9,447 nucleotides of DNA from Solobacterium sp. UBA636 (GTDB taxonomy: Bacteria > Bacillota_I > Bacilli_A > Erysipelotrichales > Erysipelotrichaceae), in NCBI GenBank assembly GCA_002299675.1, contig DBOW01000135.1, positions 1,334 through 10,780 on the forward strand, given 5' to 3'. Below are positions 1 to 6,447 of this stretch, piece after piece (the first letter of the stretch is position 1; the number at the start of each line of letters is the position of its first letter). The notes under the pieces are model-generated. The model was not told the origin of the DNA, searched no databases, and saw nothing but the letters and a program-made list of their open reading frames with translations. The position numbers were made by a program, and so were the translations under genes.

Positions 1-1709
1 CTTCTATACAGCTGCACAATAACTTTTTCTTCTTTATAAAGAGCCTTCAAAAAGTCATATTCACAAAGATATTTAGTACCATCAATAGTTCGATGAAACT
101 TAACATTATATCTGCCGTTTTCCTCGATTTCCCTATTTATTACATCAGGATGAAGTAACCTGAACATCTCTTTCTTTTCCTCGACATAAAGATTGATATA
201 GCCCTGAGTGTCTTCCCAATAGTTTCCGCCTTCAAATAATCTGTTTATTCTTCTATGTCTTGAAATATCAGTTTTTATTGAAACAAGCTCTCTTGAAAGA
301 GAATCGGGGTGAATAATCCAGATACTGTTGTAGCTTGAAATAAGAGAAGAGTAAAGACATTTCTCAATTGCGGTAGAATGATCAGCTGTATCAGTCTCAA
401 TAATATCGTTTTCTTTGATTTTACTTAGTAACATCAGGGTGTTAATTACTTTACCATGGATGTCTTTATCGCCTGCAAGGTATTCTATCTTGTATTTTAT
501 GTCATCAGTTCCTTTGTAACAGTAAATCAGCGAATTGCTGTCTTTCAGACGCCCAGACAGAGTATTTGGATTATTAAAATCTGAAAAAGGCAGCTTTTCT
601 TTTTCCTCGACATTCTGAAGCAGACTGTTTATATAGGGAATATATTCGATAGGACTGCTCCAGCCATAGTCACCATTTGCTTTTTTACAGAGCTTTGTAA
701 CCGCAATTTTATTCAGATCCAGATGGTATACTTTCTCATAATTATTTATCAGCGAATGAATAAGTGAACTGGTATCCAGATTCAGTACTTCATTTCTTAA
801 TTCTTCCTCGGCACCATCAAGCTTTTCACTTAAATCATCGGTATAGATACAGTACTGATTGCGGCCATTTGCCTTGGCATTATACAAGGCCTTATCAGCC
901 ATCTGGAATAAAGACTTAAACTCCCTTTTTCCTGAAAGTGTGGTGGAAATGCCAATTGAATTTGTAATCTGATAGTCACTTAAAACAAAATGTGTTTTAT
1001 CATAAACTGACTGAGCCATATCCTCAATATTACCAGAAAGGGGAGTCACAAAAATAAATTCATCACCGCCATATCTTATCGCAACTGACTTATCGTTAAG
1101 CAGTTCCTTGATATGCTTAGATTCTTTTTTTAACACCAGATCTCCAAACTGATGACCTTTTACGTCGTTAACCTGCTTAAAATAATCCAGGTCAATAATC
1201 GCAAACAGAAATTCCTGGTTTATATCATTATGCAGAGTCTTAAAGACGATGTCCTTAGCAGCTGACTGATTATATAAACCAGTCAGACCATCGCGGTTAG
1301 ACAAAGACTTGAGCTTCTGTATCTCAATCATCAGCTTAAGCTCATGAGATACCATTATATCTGTATCTGAAGTACCACCAATGTAATCCTTGATTCCGAT
1401 TTTCAAAGCCCTCTGTTCTCTCTGGGTATTTTTCTGTCCGGCTATTACTAAAGAAGAAGCATTTTCAAACCACGAATCATTTTTAAACTGTTCCAGCACA
1501 TCCAGGGTATCATAGCTTTCGCATTCATCTTTGGCGATGATGATTGAAATATTGTCATTAAACTTTTTTACAGCCAATCCAAATTCTTCTGGATTATGGG
1601 AATGAAAAATAAGAAAATTATCGTCAGAACATTTGCTGACAGATAATATTAAATCGATACTGCTATCAAAGACGATGATTACATTTTTCTCATTGTTATT
1701 CAGTTTCAT
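1..1709 (-). CDS. Diguanylate cyclase (GGDEF) with degenerate receiver-like N-terminus and PAS-like C-terminus, 3' end cut by window
   Basis: The gene reads leftward as 569 codons without a stop and leaves the window, so the C-terminus is missing. GGDEF proteins make cyclic di-GMP from two GTP. Residues 1-130 look like a response-regulator receiver, but the usual beta-5 lysine is replaced (DYIGG, 108-112), so phosphorylation is doubtful. The GGDEF domain spans about 135-290: DGLTGLYN at 140-147, metal-binding Asp173 in IDLDYFK, and an intact RYGGDEF signature (212-218). The inhibitory RxxD site expected at 205-208 reads NDKS and is absent. Residues 315-430 and 445-569 are not recognised with confidence. 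Both open with a similar pattern (LINNYEKVYHLD and LISSYNSIWIIHP), suggesting tandem PAS-like sensors placed after the cyclase, which is an inference. ATG at 1709 is the first start after an in-frame TAA; its SD is weak. It is divergent from the next operon. Confidence 0.9.
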   Translation of the reverse strand, partial: MKLNNNEKNVIIVFDSSIDLILSVSKCSDDNFLIFHSHNPEEFGLAVKKFNDNISIIIAKDECESYDTLDVLEQFKNDSWFENASSLVIAGQKNTQREQRALKIGIKDYIGGTSDTDIMVSHELKLMIEIQKLKSLSNRDGLTGLYNQSAAKDIVFKTLHNDINQEFLFAIIDLDYFKQVNDVKGHQFGDLVLKKESKHIKELLNDKSVAIRYGGDEFIFVTPLSGNIEDMAQSVYDKTHFVLSDYQITNSIGISTTLSGKREFKSLFQMADKALYNAKANGRNQYCIYTDDLSEKLDGAEEELRNEVLNLDTSSLIHSLINNYEKVYHLDLNKIAVTKLCKKANGDYGWSSPIEYIPYINSLLQNVEEKEKLPFSDFNNPNTLSGRLKDSNSLIYCYKGTDDIKYKIEYLAGDKDIHGKVINTLMLLSKIKENDIIETDTADHSTAIEKCLYSSLISSYNSIWIIHPDSLSRELVSIKTDISRHRRINRLFEGGNYWEDTQGYINLYVEEKKEMFRLLHPDVINREIEENGRYNVKFHRTIDGTKYLCEYDFLKALYKEEKVIVQLYR

Positions 1710-1751
1710 CAGTTCACTTTCTTTTTGTCTAAAGATAAATTACATATAGTT

Positions 1752-1764
1752 CCCTTATCAAGGG
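1752..1764 (-). promoter_or_regulatory. Small perfect hairpin at the predicted 5' end of the GGDEF transcript
   Basis: CCCTT and AAGGG form a perfect 5-bp inverted repeat around a 3-base loop. It lies immediately downstream of the predicted transcription start, so it would form a 5'-terminal stem that could stabilise the mRNA. It could instead be an operator in the initially transcribed region. No T-tract follows, so it is not a terminator. Confidence 0.35.
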
Positions 1765-1771
1765 CGAATGT

Positions 1772-1800
1772 ATTTTATATCACCCGCATGCTTTATTCAA
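1772..1800 (-). promoter_or_regulatory. Sigma-70-type promoter for the GGDEF gene
   Basis: On the minus strand, TTGAAT (1800-1795) is followed by a 17-base spacer and TAAAAT (1777-1772). This is 4/6 and 5/6 to the consensus with ideal spacing. The predicted start near 1765 gives a leader of about 55 bases. Confidence 0.6.
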
Positions 1801-1973
1801 GACTTATCAGCATTGACAAGATTAGTGGAGTATTCACTTATTTCATTCCGGTGGTTCGTTGAATAAACTTTGTTCGATTCATGTATTCTCATTGAGAAGG
1901 GTTTTCTTGTAAAATGCCTTTATGAAGAATGTGTTAATAATGTAGATTATCAATGCTTAAACTCAACATGTAA

Positions 1974-1979
1974 TACAAT
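1974..1979 (+). promoter_or_regulatory. Possible -10 element for the DUF3267 operon, giving a leaderless start
   Basis: TACAAT matches the -10 consensus at 5 of 6 positions and ends 6 bases before the ATG at 1986, so initiation would fall at or next to the start codon. There is no recognisable -35 box at 16-18 bases. In AT-rich DNA such hexamers are common, so this is weak on its own. The lack of any SD before this gene fits it. Confidence 0.3.
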
Positions 1980-1985
1980 AGATTC

Positions 1986-2558
1986 ATGCAGAGTTTTAAA
2001 TATATGGGAAAATACAGTGGCAGGGAATCAGATTTGCCTCAAAGAGAACACCCCGATGGTTATGTGCCGTTTAGAGAACCTCAGGATATGAAGAAAATGG
2101 CAATCGTACTCAATATTGTTTCTTTAATTATTATTGCAGCATTTTATTTACTTATAGTCTTAAGGGCTCAAAAAGCCATCTGGAATATATGGGGAATACT
2201 TCTTTCCTTAATTTGCACTATACCGCATGAATTCCTGCATGGTATCTGTTTTAAGGAAACAGTATATATGTATACCAGCCTTAAACAGGGCATGCTGTTT
2301 GTAGTGGGACCGGAGGATATGACAAAGACCAGATTTGTGTTTATGTCACTTTTACCTAATATCGTCTTTGGACTTGTGCCTTATCTTTGTTTTATGATTA
2401 ATCCTGAGCTTGAAGTTCTGGGTATGATGGGATTATTTTCGCTTAGTATGGGTGCTGGTGACTATATGAATGTCTATCACGCAATAACCCAGATGCCTAA
2501 AGGTGCCTTAACATATCTAAGCGGGTTTCATTCTTTCTGGTATTTAAAGGAGAATTAA
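1986..2558 (+). CDS. DUF3267 family membrane zincin-like metallopeptidase
   Basis: This 190-residue membrane protein has a zinc-protease HExxH motif (HEFLH, 81-85) at the end of a hydrophobic segment. A GDYMNV motif lies at 158-163, where Asp159 is the likely third metal ligand, as in intramembrane (S2P-like) proteases. The N-terminal GKYSG...LP..EHPDGYVPF pattern, the GDYMN...QMPKGA stretch and the FHSFWY tail match the DUF3267 pattern I know from Firmicutes. Membrane segments are roughly 35-60, 66-80, 113-138 and 143-158. Substrate is unknown; proteolytic activity is inferred from the motif. An in-frame TAA at 1971 leaves ATG 1986, or ATG 2004, as the start. I prefer 1986 because it keeps the usual family N-terminus, although no SD precedes it. 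It is the first gene of a tight operon; the next ORF starts 1 base after its stop. Confidence 0.8.
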   Translation: MQSFKYMGKYSGRESDLPQREHPDGYVPFREPQDMKKMAIVLNIVSLIIIAAFYLLIVLRAQKAIWNIWGILLSLICTIPHEFLHGICFKETVYMYTSLKQGMLFVVGPEDMTKTRFVFMSLLPNIVFGLVPYLCFMINPELEVLGMMGLFSLSMGAGDYMNVYHAITQMPKGALTYLSGFHSFWYLKEN

Positions 2559-2559
2559 T

Positions 2560-3288
2560 ATGATACATTATGATGAATATGGCAGAAAAGATGCGCCAGT
2601 AATAGTTATGCTTTGTGGAGCTGGTACGCTTGATACCTTTGTTCATCAGTATTTTTTAAGCGCAAACTATCATCTGATCGTTCCTCATCTGCCCGGATCT
2701 GGAGTAAATGCTGATGTAATCTATAATCCCGAAAAAGTAAAGAAAGAGCTTTATGAACTGATTGAAAGCTTTAACCAGAAGGTGGGACTTATGGGTCATT
2801 CGCTGGGTGGCCAGATAGCTCTGATGTTAATCAGCGAAAGACAGCAGCTGTTTAAATGGGCACTTATTTTAAGTGCCATGGTTAAAAAAGATGAAAAGAT
2901 GATTAAAACATATTCAAAGTTTTCTAAAGCCGAGGCAAAAATGATGAAGTGGAAGTGGCTTATTAAGCTTCAGGGCATATACTGGGGTTTTAATGAGAAA
3001 CAGATAGACTATATGGCGGAGTATTCATGCAGAATAACTCCTGAAGTATTTGCCTCATTTTTTGAAAATACCATGGATATAAATGAATATGATTATCTGA
3101 ATATCAAGATACCGGTACTGGCAATCTGCGGAAGAAATGAACTGAAGATTATTAAGGAATCCCTGGATATTCTAAGTCTAAACAGAAATATTCAGACTAT
3201 GCAGCTTAAGGGAAGTCATGATTTTCCAATGAAACAAAGTGCTATACTTAATAATGTACTTATTGATTTTATTAAGGAGATACATTAA
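2560..3288 (+). CDS. Alpha/beta-fold hydrolase
   Basis: This 242-residue soluble protein has the alpha/beta hydrolase layout. An early oxyanion-hole region (LCGAGT, 18-23) is followed by HLPGSG (43-48) and the nucleophile elbow GHSLGG with Ser81. A late GRNE segment puts Glu194 where the acidic residue usually sits, and GSHDFPM contains the catalytic His220. The triad Ser81-Glu194-His220 therefore looks complete, with Glu in place of the commoner Asp. There is no signal peptide, so it should be cytoplasmic. Members hydrolyse esters, lactones or similar bonds, and the substrate cannot be read from sequence. It lies 1 base after the peptidase gene, with a good SD (AAAGGAG, 2546-2552) inside that gene. 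Its stop overlaps the next start as TAATG, so translational coupling is likely on both sides. Confidence 0.85.
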   Translation: MIHYDEYGRKDAPVIVMLCGAGTLDTFVHQYFLSANYHLIVPHLPGSGVNADVIYNPEKVKKELYELIESFNQKVGLMGHSLGGQIALMLISERQQLFKWALILSAMVKKDEKMIKTYSKFSKAEAKMMKWKWLIKLQGIYWGFNEKQIDYMAEYSCRITPEVFASFFENTMDINEYDYLNIKIPVLAICGRNELKIIKESLDILSLNRNIQTMQLKGSHDFPMKQSAILNNVLIDFIKEIH

Positions 3289-3701
3289 TGTGGGCAGTAT
3301 TTGCGATTTTATCAGCTGTTTTTGCAGCACTTACTTCAATTCTTGCCAAAGTGGGTATTGATGGTGTCAATTCCAATCTGGCAACAGCCATAAGAACCCT
3401 GGTAGTACTGATTATGGCCTGGGGCATGGTCTTTATGACCAATACTCAGAATGGCATAACATCTATTTCCAATAAAAGCTGGATATTCTTGATTCTGTCT
3501 GGTATCTGTACAGGATTATCATGGCTTTGTTACTACAGAGCTCTGCAGATGGGAGAGGTATCCAAGGTTGTGCCAATAGATAAGATGAGCGTGGTGATCA
3601 CTCTGGTTCTTTCTTTTATATTTCTGCATGAAAAATTTACACCAAAATCTCTGGCTGGATGTGTATTTTTAACCATTGGTACTCTAATTATGGTGCTCTA
3701 G
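3288..3701 (+). CDS. Small EamA/DMT-superfamily membrane transporter
   Basis: This 137-residue, very hydrophobic protein is a single EamA domain, half the length of the usual ten-helix EamA transporter. About five membrane segments are visible: 1-20, 31-50, 65-85, 92-113 and 119-137. Family landmarks are WLCYYRALQMGEVSKVVPIDK (80-99 region) and FLHEKFTPKSLAG (112-124), the typical C-terminal part of an EamA repeat. Proteins of this size probably work as dimers, like small multidrug resistance proteins. Substrate is unknown; small-metabolite or drug export is a family-level guess. The start overlaps the upstream hydrolase stop by one base, and AAGGAG (3274-3279) gives a good SD. It is the last gene of the operon, and its TAG stop overlaps the terminator stem. 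Confidence 0.85.
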   Translation: MWAVFAILSAVFAALTSILAKVGIDGVNSNLATAIRTLVVLIMAWGMVFMTNTQNGITSISNKSWIFLILSGICTGLSWLCYYRALQMGEVSKVVPIDKMSVVITLVLSFIFLHEKFTPKSLAGCVFLTIGTLIMVL

Positions 3702-3726
3702 GTATCGATTGATACCTTTTCTTTTT
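3700..3726 (+). terminator. Rho-independent terminator of the DUF3267-hydrolase-EamA operon
   Basis: AGGTATC (3700-3706) and GATACCT (3711-3717) form a perfect 7-bp stem with a 4-base loop, followed by a T-rich tract broken by one C. The stem starts inside the EamA stop codon, so terminator and coding end overlap by two bases. Confidence 0.85.
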
Positions 3727-3734
3727 GTCAGAAA

Positions 3735-3743
3735 TGTTATCAT
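3735..3743 (+). promoter_or_regulatory. Possible extended -10 promoter for the YadS/YicG-like gene, giving a leaderless start
   Basis: TGTTATCAT is an extended -10 element (TGn plus TATCAT). It ends 6 bases before the ATG at 3750, so initiation would fall about at the start codon. No -35 match stands at 16-18 bases, which extended -10 promoters can tolerate. The gene has its own unit after a strong terminator and no SD, so a promoter here is expected. Confidence 0.35.
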
Positions 3744-3749
3744 AGAAAT

Positions 3750-4373
3750 ATGGATATAGAATTTATTAAGAATTCATTGGAAATAATCGGCACCATTGCC
3801 TTTGCCATATCAGGGGCACTGGTTGGCATTGAAAAGAAAATGGATATTCTTGGTATTACAATACTTGGTGTCACAACGGCCTGTGGCGGTGGTATGATTC
3901 GTGATATTGTTCTGGGAAACACTCCGCCAGCTTCTTTTAAGGATCCCAAATATATTACTCTGGCTGTAATTGTTTCAATGATAATTTTTATCCCATCACT
4001 TCGGGATAAGCTGATGAAAAGAAAAACACTTTTTGACAATGTGCTGCTGATAATGGATTCCCTGGGTCTTGGCATCTTTGTGGTGGTTGGTGTGTCGACT
4101 GCTTACAAGACTGATTATGGGCTCTTTCTTAAGTGCTTTGTAGGTGTTATAACCGGCGTTGGCGGAGGAGTTTTAAGAGACTGTATGGCCAATACAACTC
4201 CATTTATTTTCCGAAAACATTTCTATTGTACAGCGGCCATTATCGGAGCTGCATTTACTGTCTTTGTCTTTGAAAGTGCAGGGGAAATCATGGCGATGCT
4301 TATTGGGACAACCCTGATCTTCATTTTAAGACTGCTGGCAGCCAAGTATCACTGGAAACTGCCCAGAGCTTAA
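3750..4373 (+). CDS. YadS/YicG-type (UPF0126, PF03458) inner-membrane transporter, trimeric channel fold
   Basis: This 207-residue integral membrane protein consists of two homologous halves. Each carries the family glycine-rich signature: CGGGMIRD (45-52) and GVGGGVLRD (136-144). The opening (GTIAFAISGALVG...MDILG) and the ending (RLLAAKYHWKLP) resemble E. coli YadS closely, and the length matches the family. About six or seven helices are expected. The family is named a trimeric intracellular cation channel-like or putative glycine transporter family; E. coli YicG has been linked to glycine uptake, but the substrate here is uncertain. The gene is isolated, with a terminator before it and a separate glgB promoter after it. 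ATG 3750 is preceded by no SD, which points to leaderless or unusual initiation. It shares a reading frame with the EamA gene beyond its TAG stop, which I take as coincidence. Confidence 0.9.
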   Translation: MDIEFIKNSLEIIGTIAFAISGALVGIEKKMDILGITILGVTTACGGGMIRDIVLGNTPPASFKDPKYITLAVIVSMIIFIPSLRDKLMKRKTLFDNVLLIMDSLGLGIFVVVGVSTAYKTDYGLFLKCFVGVITGVGGGVLRDCMANTTPFIFRKHFYCTAAIIGAAFTVFVFESAGEIMAMLIGTTLIFILRLLAAKYHWKLPRA

Positions 4374-4403
4374 AAACTAGACAATGTCAAAATTATAGTT
4401 TTT
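4372..4403 (+). terminator. Weak possible terminator after the YadS/YicG-like gene
   Basis: AAAAACTA (4372-4379) pairs perfectly with TAGTTTTT (4396-4403), with a small GAC/GTC pairing inside the 16-base loop. The stem starts in the TAA stop codon and the T-run forms its 3' arm. Only one G-C pair makes it weak, so this is tentative. Confidence 0.3.
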
Positions 4404-4420
4404 AACTGATTTATCAGTTA
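4403..4420. promoter_or_regulatory. Perfect 18-bp palindrome at the glgB promoter, candidate operator
   Basis: TAACTGAT-TT-ATCAGTTA has 8-bp arms that match without error around a 2-base centre. It fills the promoter spacer and overlaps the first two bases of the TATAAT box, where a bound repressor would block RNA polymerase. No T-tract follows, so it is not a normal terminator. I do not recognise the half-site; the arm spacing differs from an FNR site (TTGAT-N4-ATCAA). Confidence 0.5.
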
Positions 4421-4424
4421 TAAT
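4419..4424 (+). promoter_or_regulatory. Consensus -10 box of the glgB promoter
   Basis: TATAAT matches the consensus at all six positions. The predicted start near 4431 gives a leader of about 25 bases, with the SD AAAGGAAG at 4438-4445 before ATG 4456. The -35 region (around 4395-4402) is a poor match, so activation or a second factor may be needed. Confidence 0.55.
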
Positions 4425-4455
4425 AAAATTATTAAATAAAGGAAGAACAATCATT

Positions 4456-6396
4456 ATGACAACTGTAGAAAAGAAAACACAAAATGCGCTTCCCTTTCCG
4501 GAAAAAATAACAGAATATGACCAGTATCTGTTTGCGCAGGCTACAAACTACGACATCTACAACAAGCTTGGAAGCCATGTAACTGTAAACAATGGTGAAA
4601 AGGGTGTTTATTTTGCCGTATGGGCACCTAAGGCTAAGGCTGTAAGTCTGGTAGGCAACTTTAACAACTGGGATGGCTCTAAAAACCCAATGACCAGAAA
4701 TGAGCCAAATGGTATCTGGGATATTTTTGTGCCTGGACTTGATGTAGGTGAGGTTTATAAATATCAGATTAAGACCTGGGATGACCGTATTTTAATGAAG
4801 GCTGACCCATATGCCAATTCTAACGAGCTTCGTCCAAACAACGCCTCTGTAGTTTCTGACATTTCACATTTTAAATGGTCAGATGCCAAGTGGATTACAA
4901 ACCGCAGAAAAACTGATATTAAAAAGGCACCAATGGCTATCTATGAAGTACATATCGGTTCATGGAGACGTCACAAGGAGGTTGGTGAAAATGGCACTGA
5001 TTTCTATAATTATCGTGAATTTGCCCATGAAATAACTGATTATGTAAAACAGATGGGCTATACTCATATTGAATTAATGGGTATTGCTGAACATCCATTT
5101 GATGGCTCATGGGGCTATCAGGTAACTGGCTATTACGCACCTACTTCAAGATATGGAACACCAGAAGATTTCATGTACATGATTAACTATCTGCATGAGC
5201 ATAAGATTGGTGTTATCTTAGACTGGGTTCCTGCACATTTCCCAAGAGATGGTCATGGTCTGGCTAAATTTGATGGTACAGCTGTCTATGAATATGCCGA
5301 TCCTAAGAAGGGAGAACATCCTGACTGGGGTACAATGATTTTTGATTTCGGCAAGAATGAAGTTAAGAACTTCCTGATTGCCAATGCGCTATTCTGGATT
5401 GAAAAGATGCATCTGGATGGTTTGAGAGTTGATGCCGTTGCCTCAATGTTATATCTTGATTATGGTAAACAGACTGGACAGTGGATTGCCAACAAATACG
5501 GCGGCAACAAGAATCTTGAGGCTATAGAATTCTTTAAACACTTAAATACCTGCATTGTTGGCCGTAATCCTGGCACCATGATGATAGCCGAGGAATCAAC
5601 CGCCTGGCCAAAGGTTACCGGCGATCCTAAAGATGATGGTCTGGGCTTTACATTCAAGTGGAATATGGGCTGGATGCATGACTTCCTGGATTATATGAAG
5701 CTTGATCCATTATTCAGAAAGTTTAATCATAACAAGATGACTTTCTCCATGATGTATGCTTATTCTGAGAATTTCATTCTGGTACTTTCACATGATGAAG
5801 TGGTACACCTGAAGTGTTCAATGCTGAATAAAATGCCTGGCTATCCAGCTGATAAATTCAAGAATCTGAAAGCTGCCTACACATTTATGATTGGTCATCC
5901 TGGCAAGAAACTGCTGTTTATGGGTCAGGACTTTGGCCAGCTCAGAGAATGGTCAGAGGAAAGAGAACTTGACTGGTTCCTGTTAGAAGAAGCTGAACAC
6001 AAGAACCTGCAGACTTACTATGCAGATCTGCTGCACATCTATAATTCTTATCCGGTTTTATATAACAGTGACTATACACCAGATGGCTTTAAGTGGATTA
6101 ATGCCGACGATGGTGACAGATCAATCTTCTCATTTGTAAGACTCTCGCCTACCAAAAAGAAGAATCTCCTGTTTGTAGTAAACTTCACACCAATGGAGAG
6201 AACTGACTACAGAGTAGGTGTACCAAACAGAAGAACCTATAAGCTGATTCTGGATTCTGAAGATCCTAAGTATGGTGGAAGTGCTCCAGAAGATAAGCAG
6301 AAGCTCTATAAGGCCGAAAAGAAGGAATGTGACAATCAGAAGTTCTCATTTGCCTATTCCTTACCAGCCTATGGCGTTGCGGTATTTGAATTCTAA
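4456..6396 (+). CDS. glgB: 1,4-alpha-glucan (glycogen) branching enzyme
   Basis: GlgB cuts an alpha-1,4 glucan chain and re-attaches the piece by an alpha-1,6 bond, creating glycogen branches (EC 2.4.1.18) in the cytoplasm. The 646-residue protein is full length for the family. It has a CBM48/early-set domain at about 40-130 (YFAVWAPKA, GNFNNWD), a GH13 barrel at about 160-545 and a C-terminal beta domain. GH13 motifs are complete: DWVPAHFP (256-263), DGLRVDAVASM with nucleophile Asp326, IAEES with acid/base Glu379, and SHDE with transition-state Asp447. HPGKKLLFMGQDFGQ and REWSEERELDW also match closely. It has its own promoter, palindrome and terminator, and no glgA, glgC or glgP is next to it. 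Codon use looks more selective than in neighbouring genes, hinting at strong expression. The SD is AAAGGAAG. Confidence 0.97.
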   Translation: MTTVEKKTQNALPFPEKITEYDQYLFAQATNYDIYNKLGSHVTVNNGEKGVYFAVWAPKAKAVSLVGNFNNWDGSKNPMTRNEPNGIWDIFVPGLDVGEVYKYQIKTWDDRILMKADPYANSNELRPNNASVVSDISHFKWSDAKWITNRRKTDIKKAPMAIYEVHIGSWRRHKEVGENGTDFYNYREFAHEITDYVKQMGYTHIELMGIAEHPFDGSWGYQVTGYYAPTSRYGTPEDFMYMINYLHEHKIGVILDWVPAHFPRDGHGLAKFDGTAVYEYADPKKGEHPDWGTMIFDFGKNEVKNFLIANALFWIEKMHLDGLRVDAVASMLYLDYGKQTGQWIANKYGGNKNLEAIEFFKHLNTCIVGRNPGTMMIAEESTAWPKVTGDPKDDGLGFTFKWNMGWMHDFLDYMKLDPLFRKFNHNKMTFSMMYAYSENFILVLSHDEVVHLKCSMLNKMPGYPADKFKNLKAAYTFMIGHPGKKLLFMGQDFGQLREWSEERELDWFLLEEAEHKNLQTYYADLLHIYNSYPVLYNSDYTPDGFKWINADDGDRSIFSFVRLSPTKKKNLLFVVNFTPMERTDYRVGVPNRRTYKLILDSEDPKYGGSAPEDKQKLYKAEKKECDNQKFSFAYSLPAYGVAVFEF

Positions 6397-6405
6397 AGAT
6401 AAAAT
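6377..6405 (+). promoter_or_regulatory. Possible promoter for the GNAT operon at the glgB 3' end
   Basis: TTGCGG (6377-6382) and TAAAAT (6400-6405) are separated by exactly 17 bases. The -35 box matches only three of six positions and the -10 box five. The predicted start near 6412 falls at the foot of the glgB terminator stem, so transcripts from here would not form the full hairpin. Confidence 0.35.
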
Positions 6406-6406
6406 T

Positions 6407-6436
6407 AAAACTGAAGTTTAAAAGCTTCAGTTTTTT
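6407..6436 (+). terminator. Rho-independent terminator of glgB
   Basis: AAAACTGAAG (6407-6416) pairs with CTTCAGTTTT (6425-6434) in a perfect 10-bp stem with an 8-base loop. The 3' arm runs into six T residues (6431-6436). The SD of the next gene begins at the base after the T-tract. Confidence 0.85.
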
Positions 6437-6447
6437 AAAGGAGAATT

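Larger units (their letters stand above)
1710..1985. other. Divergent intergenic region
   Basis: This 276-base gap separates the leftward GGDEF gene from the rightward DUF3267 operon. It holds the GGDEF promoter and hairpin on the left. Further right are two imperfect palindromes: 1803-1820 (CTTATCAG/TTGACAAG type) and 1824-1838 (AGTGGA/TTCACT arms around GTA). A TTGACA lies at 1813-1818 on the plus strand, but no good -10 box follows at a normal distance. No small gene with a credible start and SD is visible on either strand. Confidence 0.5.

Noticed and set aside
1870..2091. 73-codon plus-strand ORF starting with TTG
   Set aside because: It has a rare start and no SD, and overlaps the better-supported DUF3267 gene in another frame; the product has no recognisable features.
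3699..3752. EamA and YadS/YicG-like genes as one protein interrupted by a stop
   Set aside because: They share a reading frame across the TAG, but both are complete family-length proteins and a terminator stands between them.
3740..4075. Minus-strand ORF opposite the YadS/YicG-like gene
   Set aside because: It lies antisense to a conserved membrane gene with intact family motifs; its composition is a mirror of that gene.
4403..4420. The glgB palindrome as a terminator for the upstream gene
   Set aside because: The sequence after it is TAATAAAATTATT, not a T-tract, and it overlaps a consensus -10 box; an operator fits better.
4937..5657. Two short minus-strand ORFs inside glgB
   Set aside because: They are fully covered by catalytic-domain coding sequence and lack SDs, so they are shadows.
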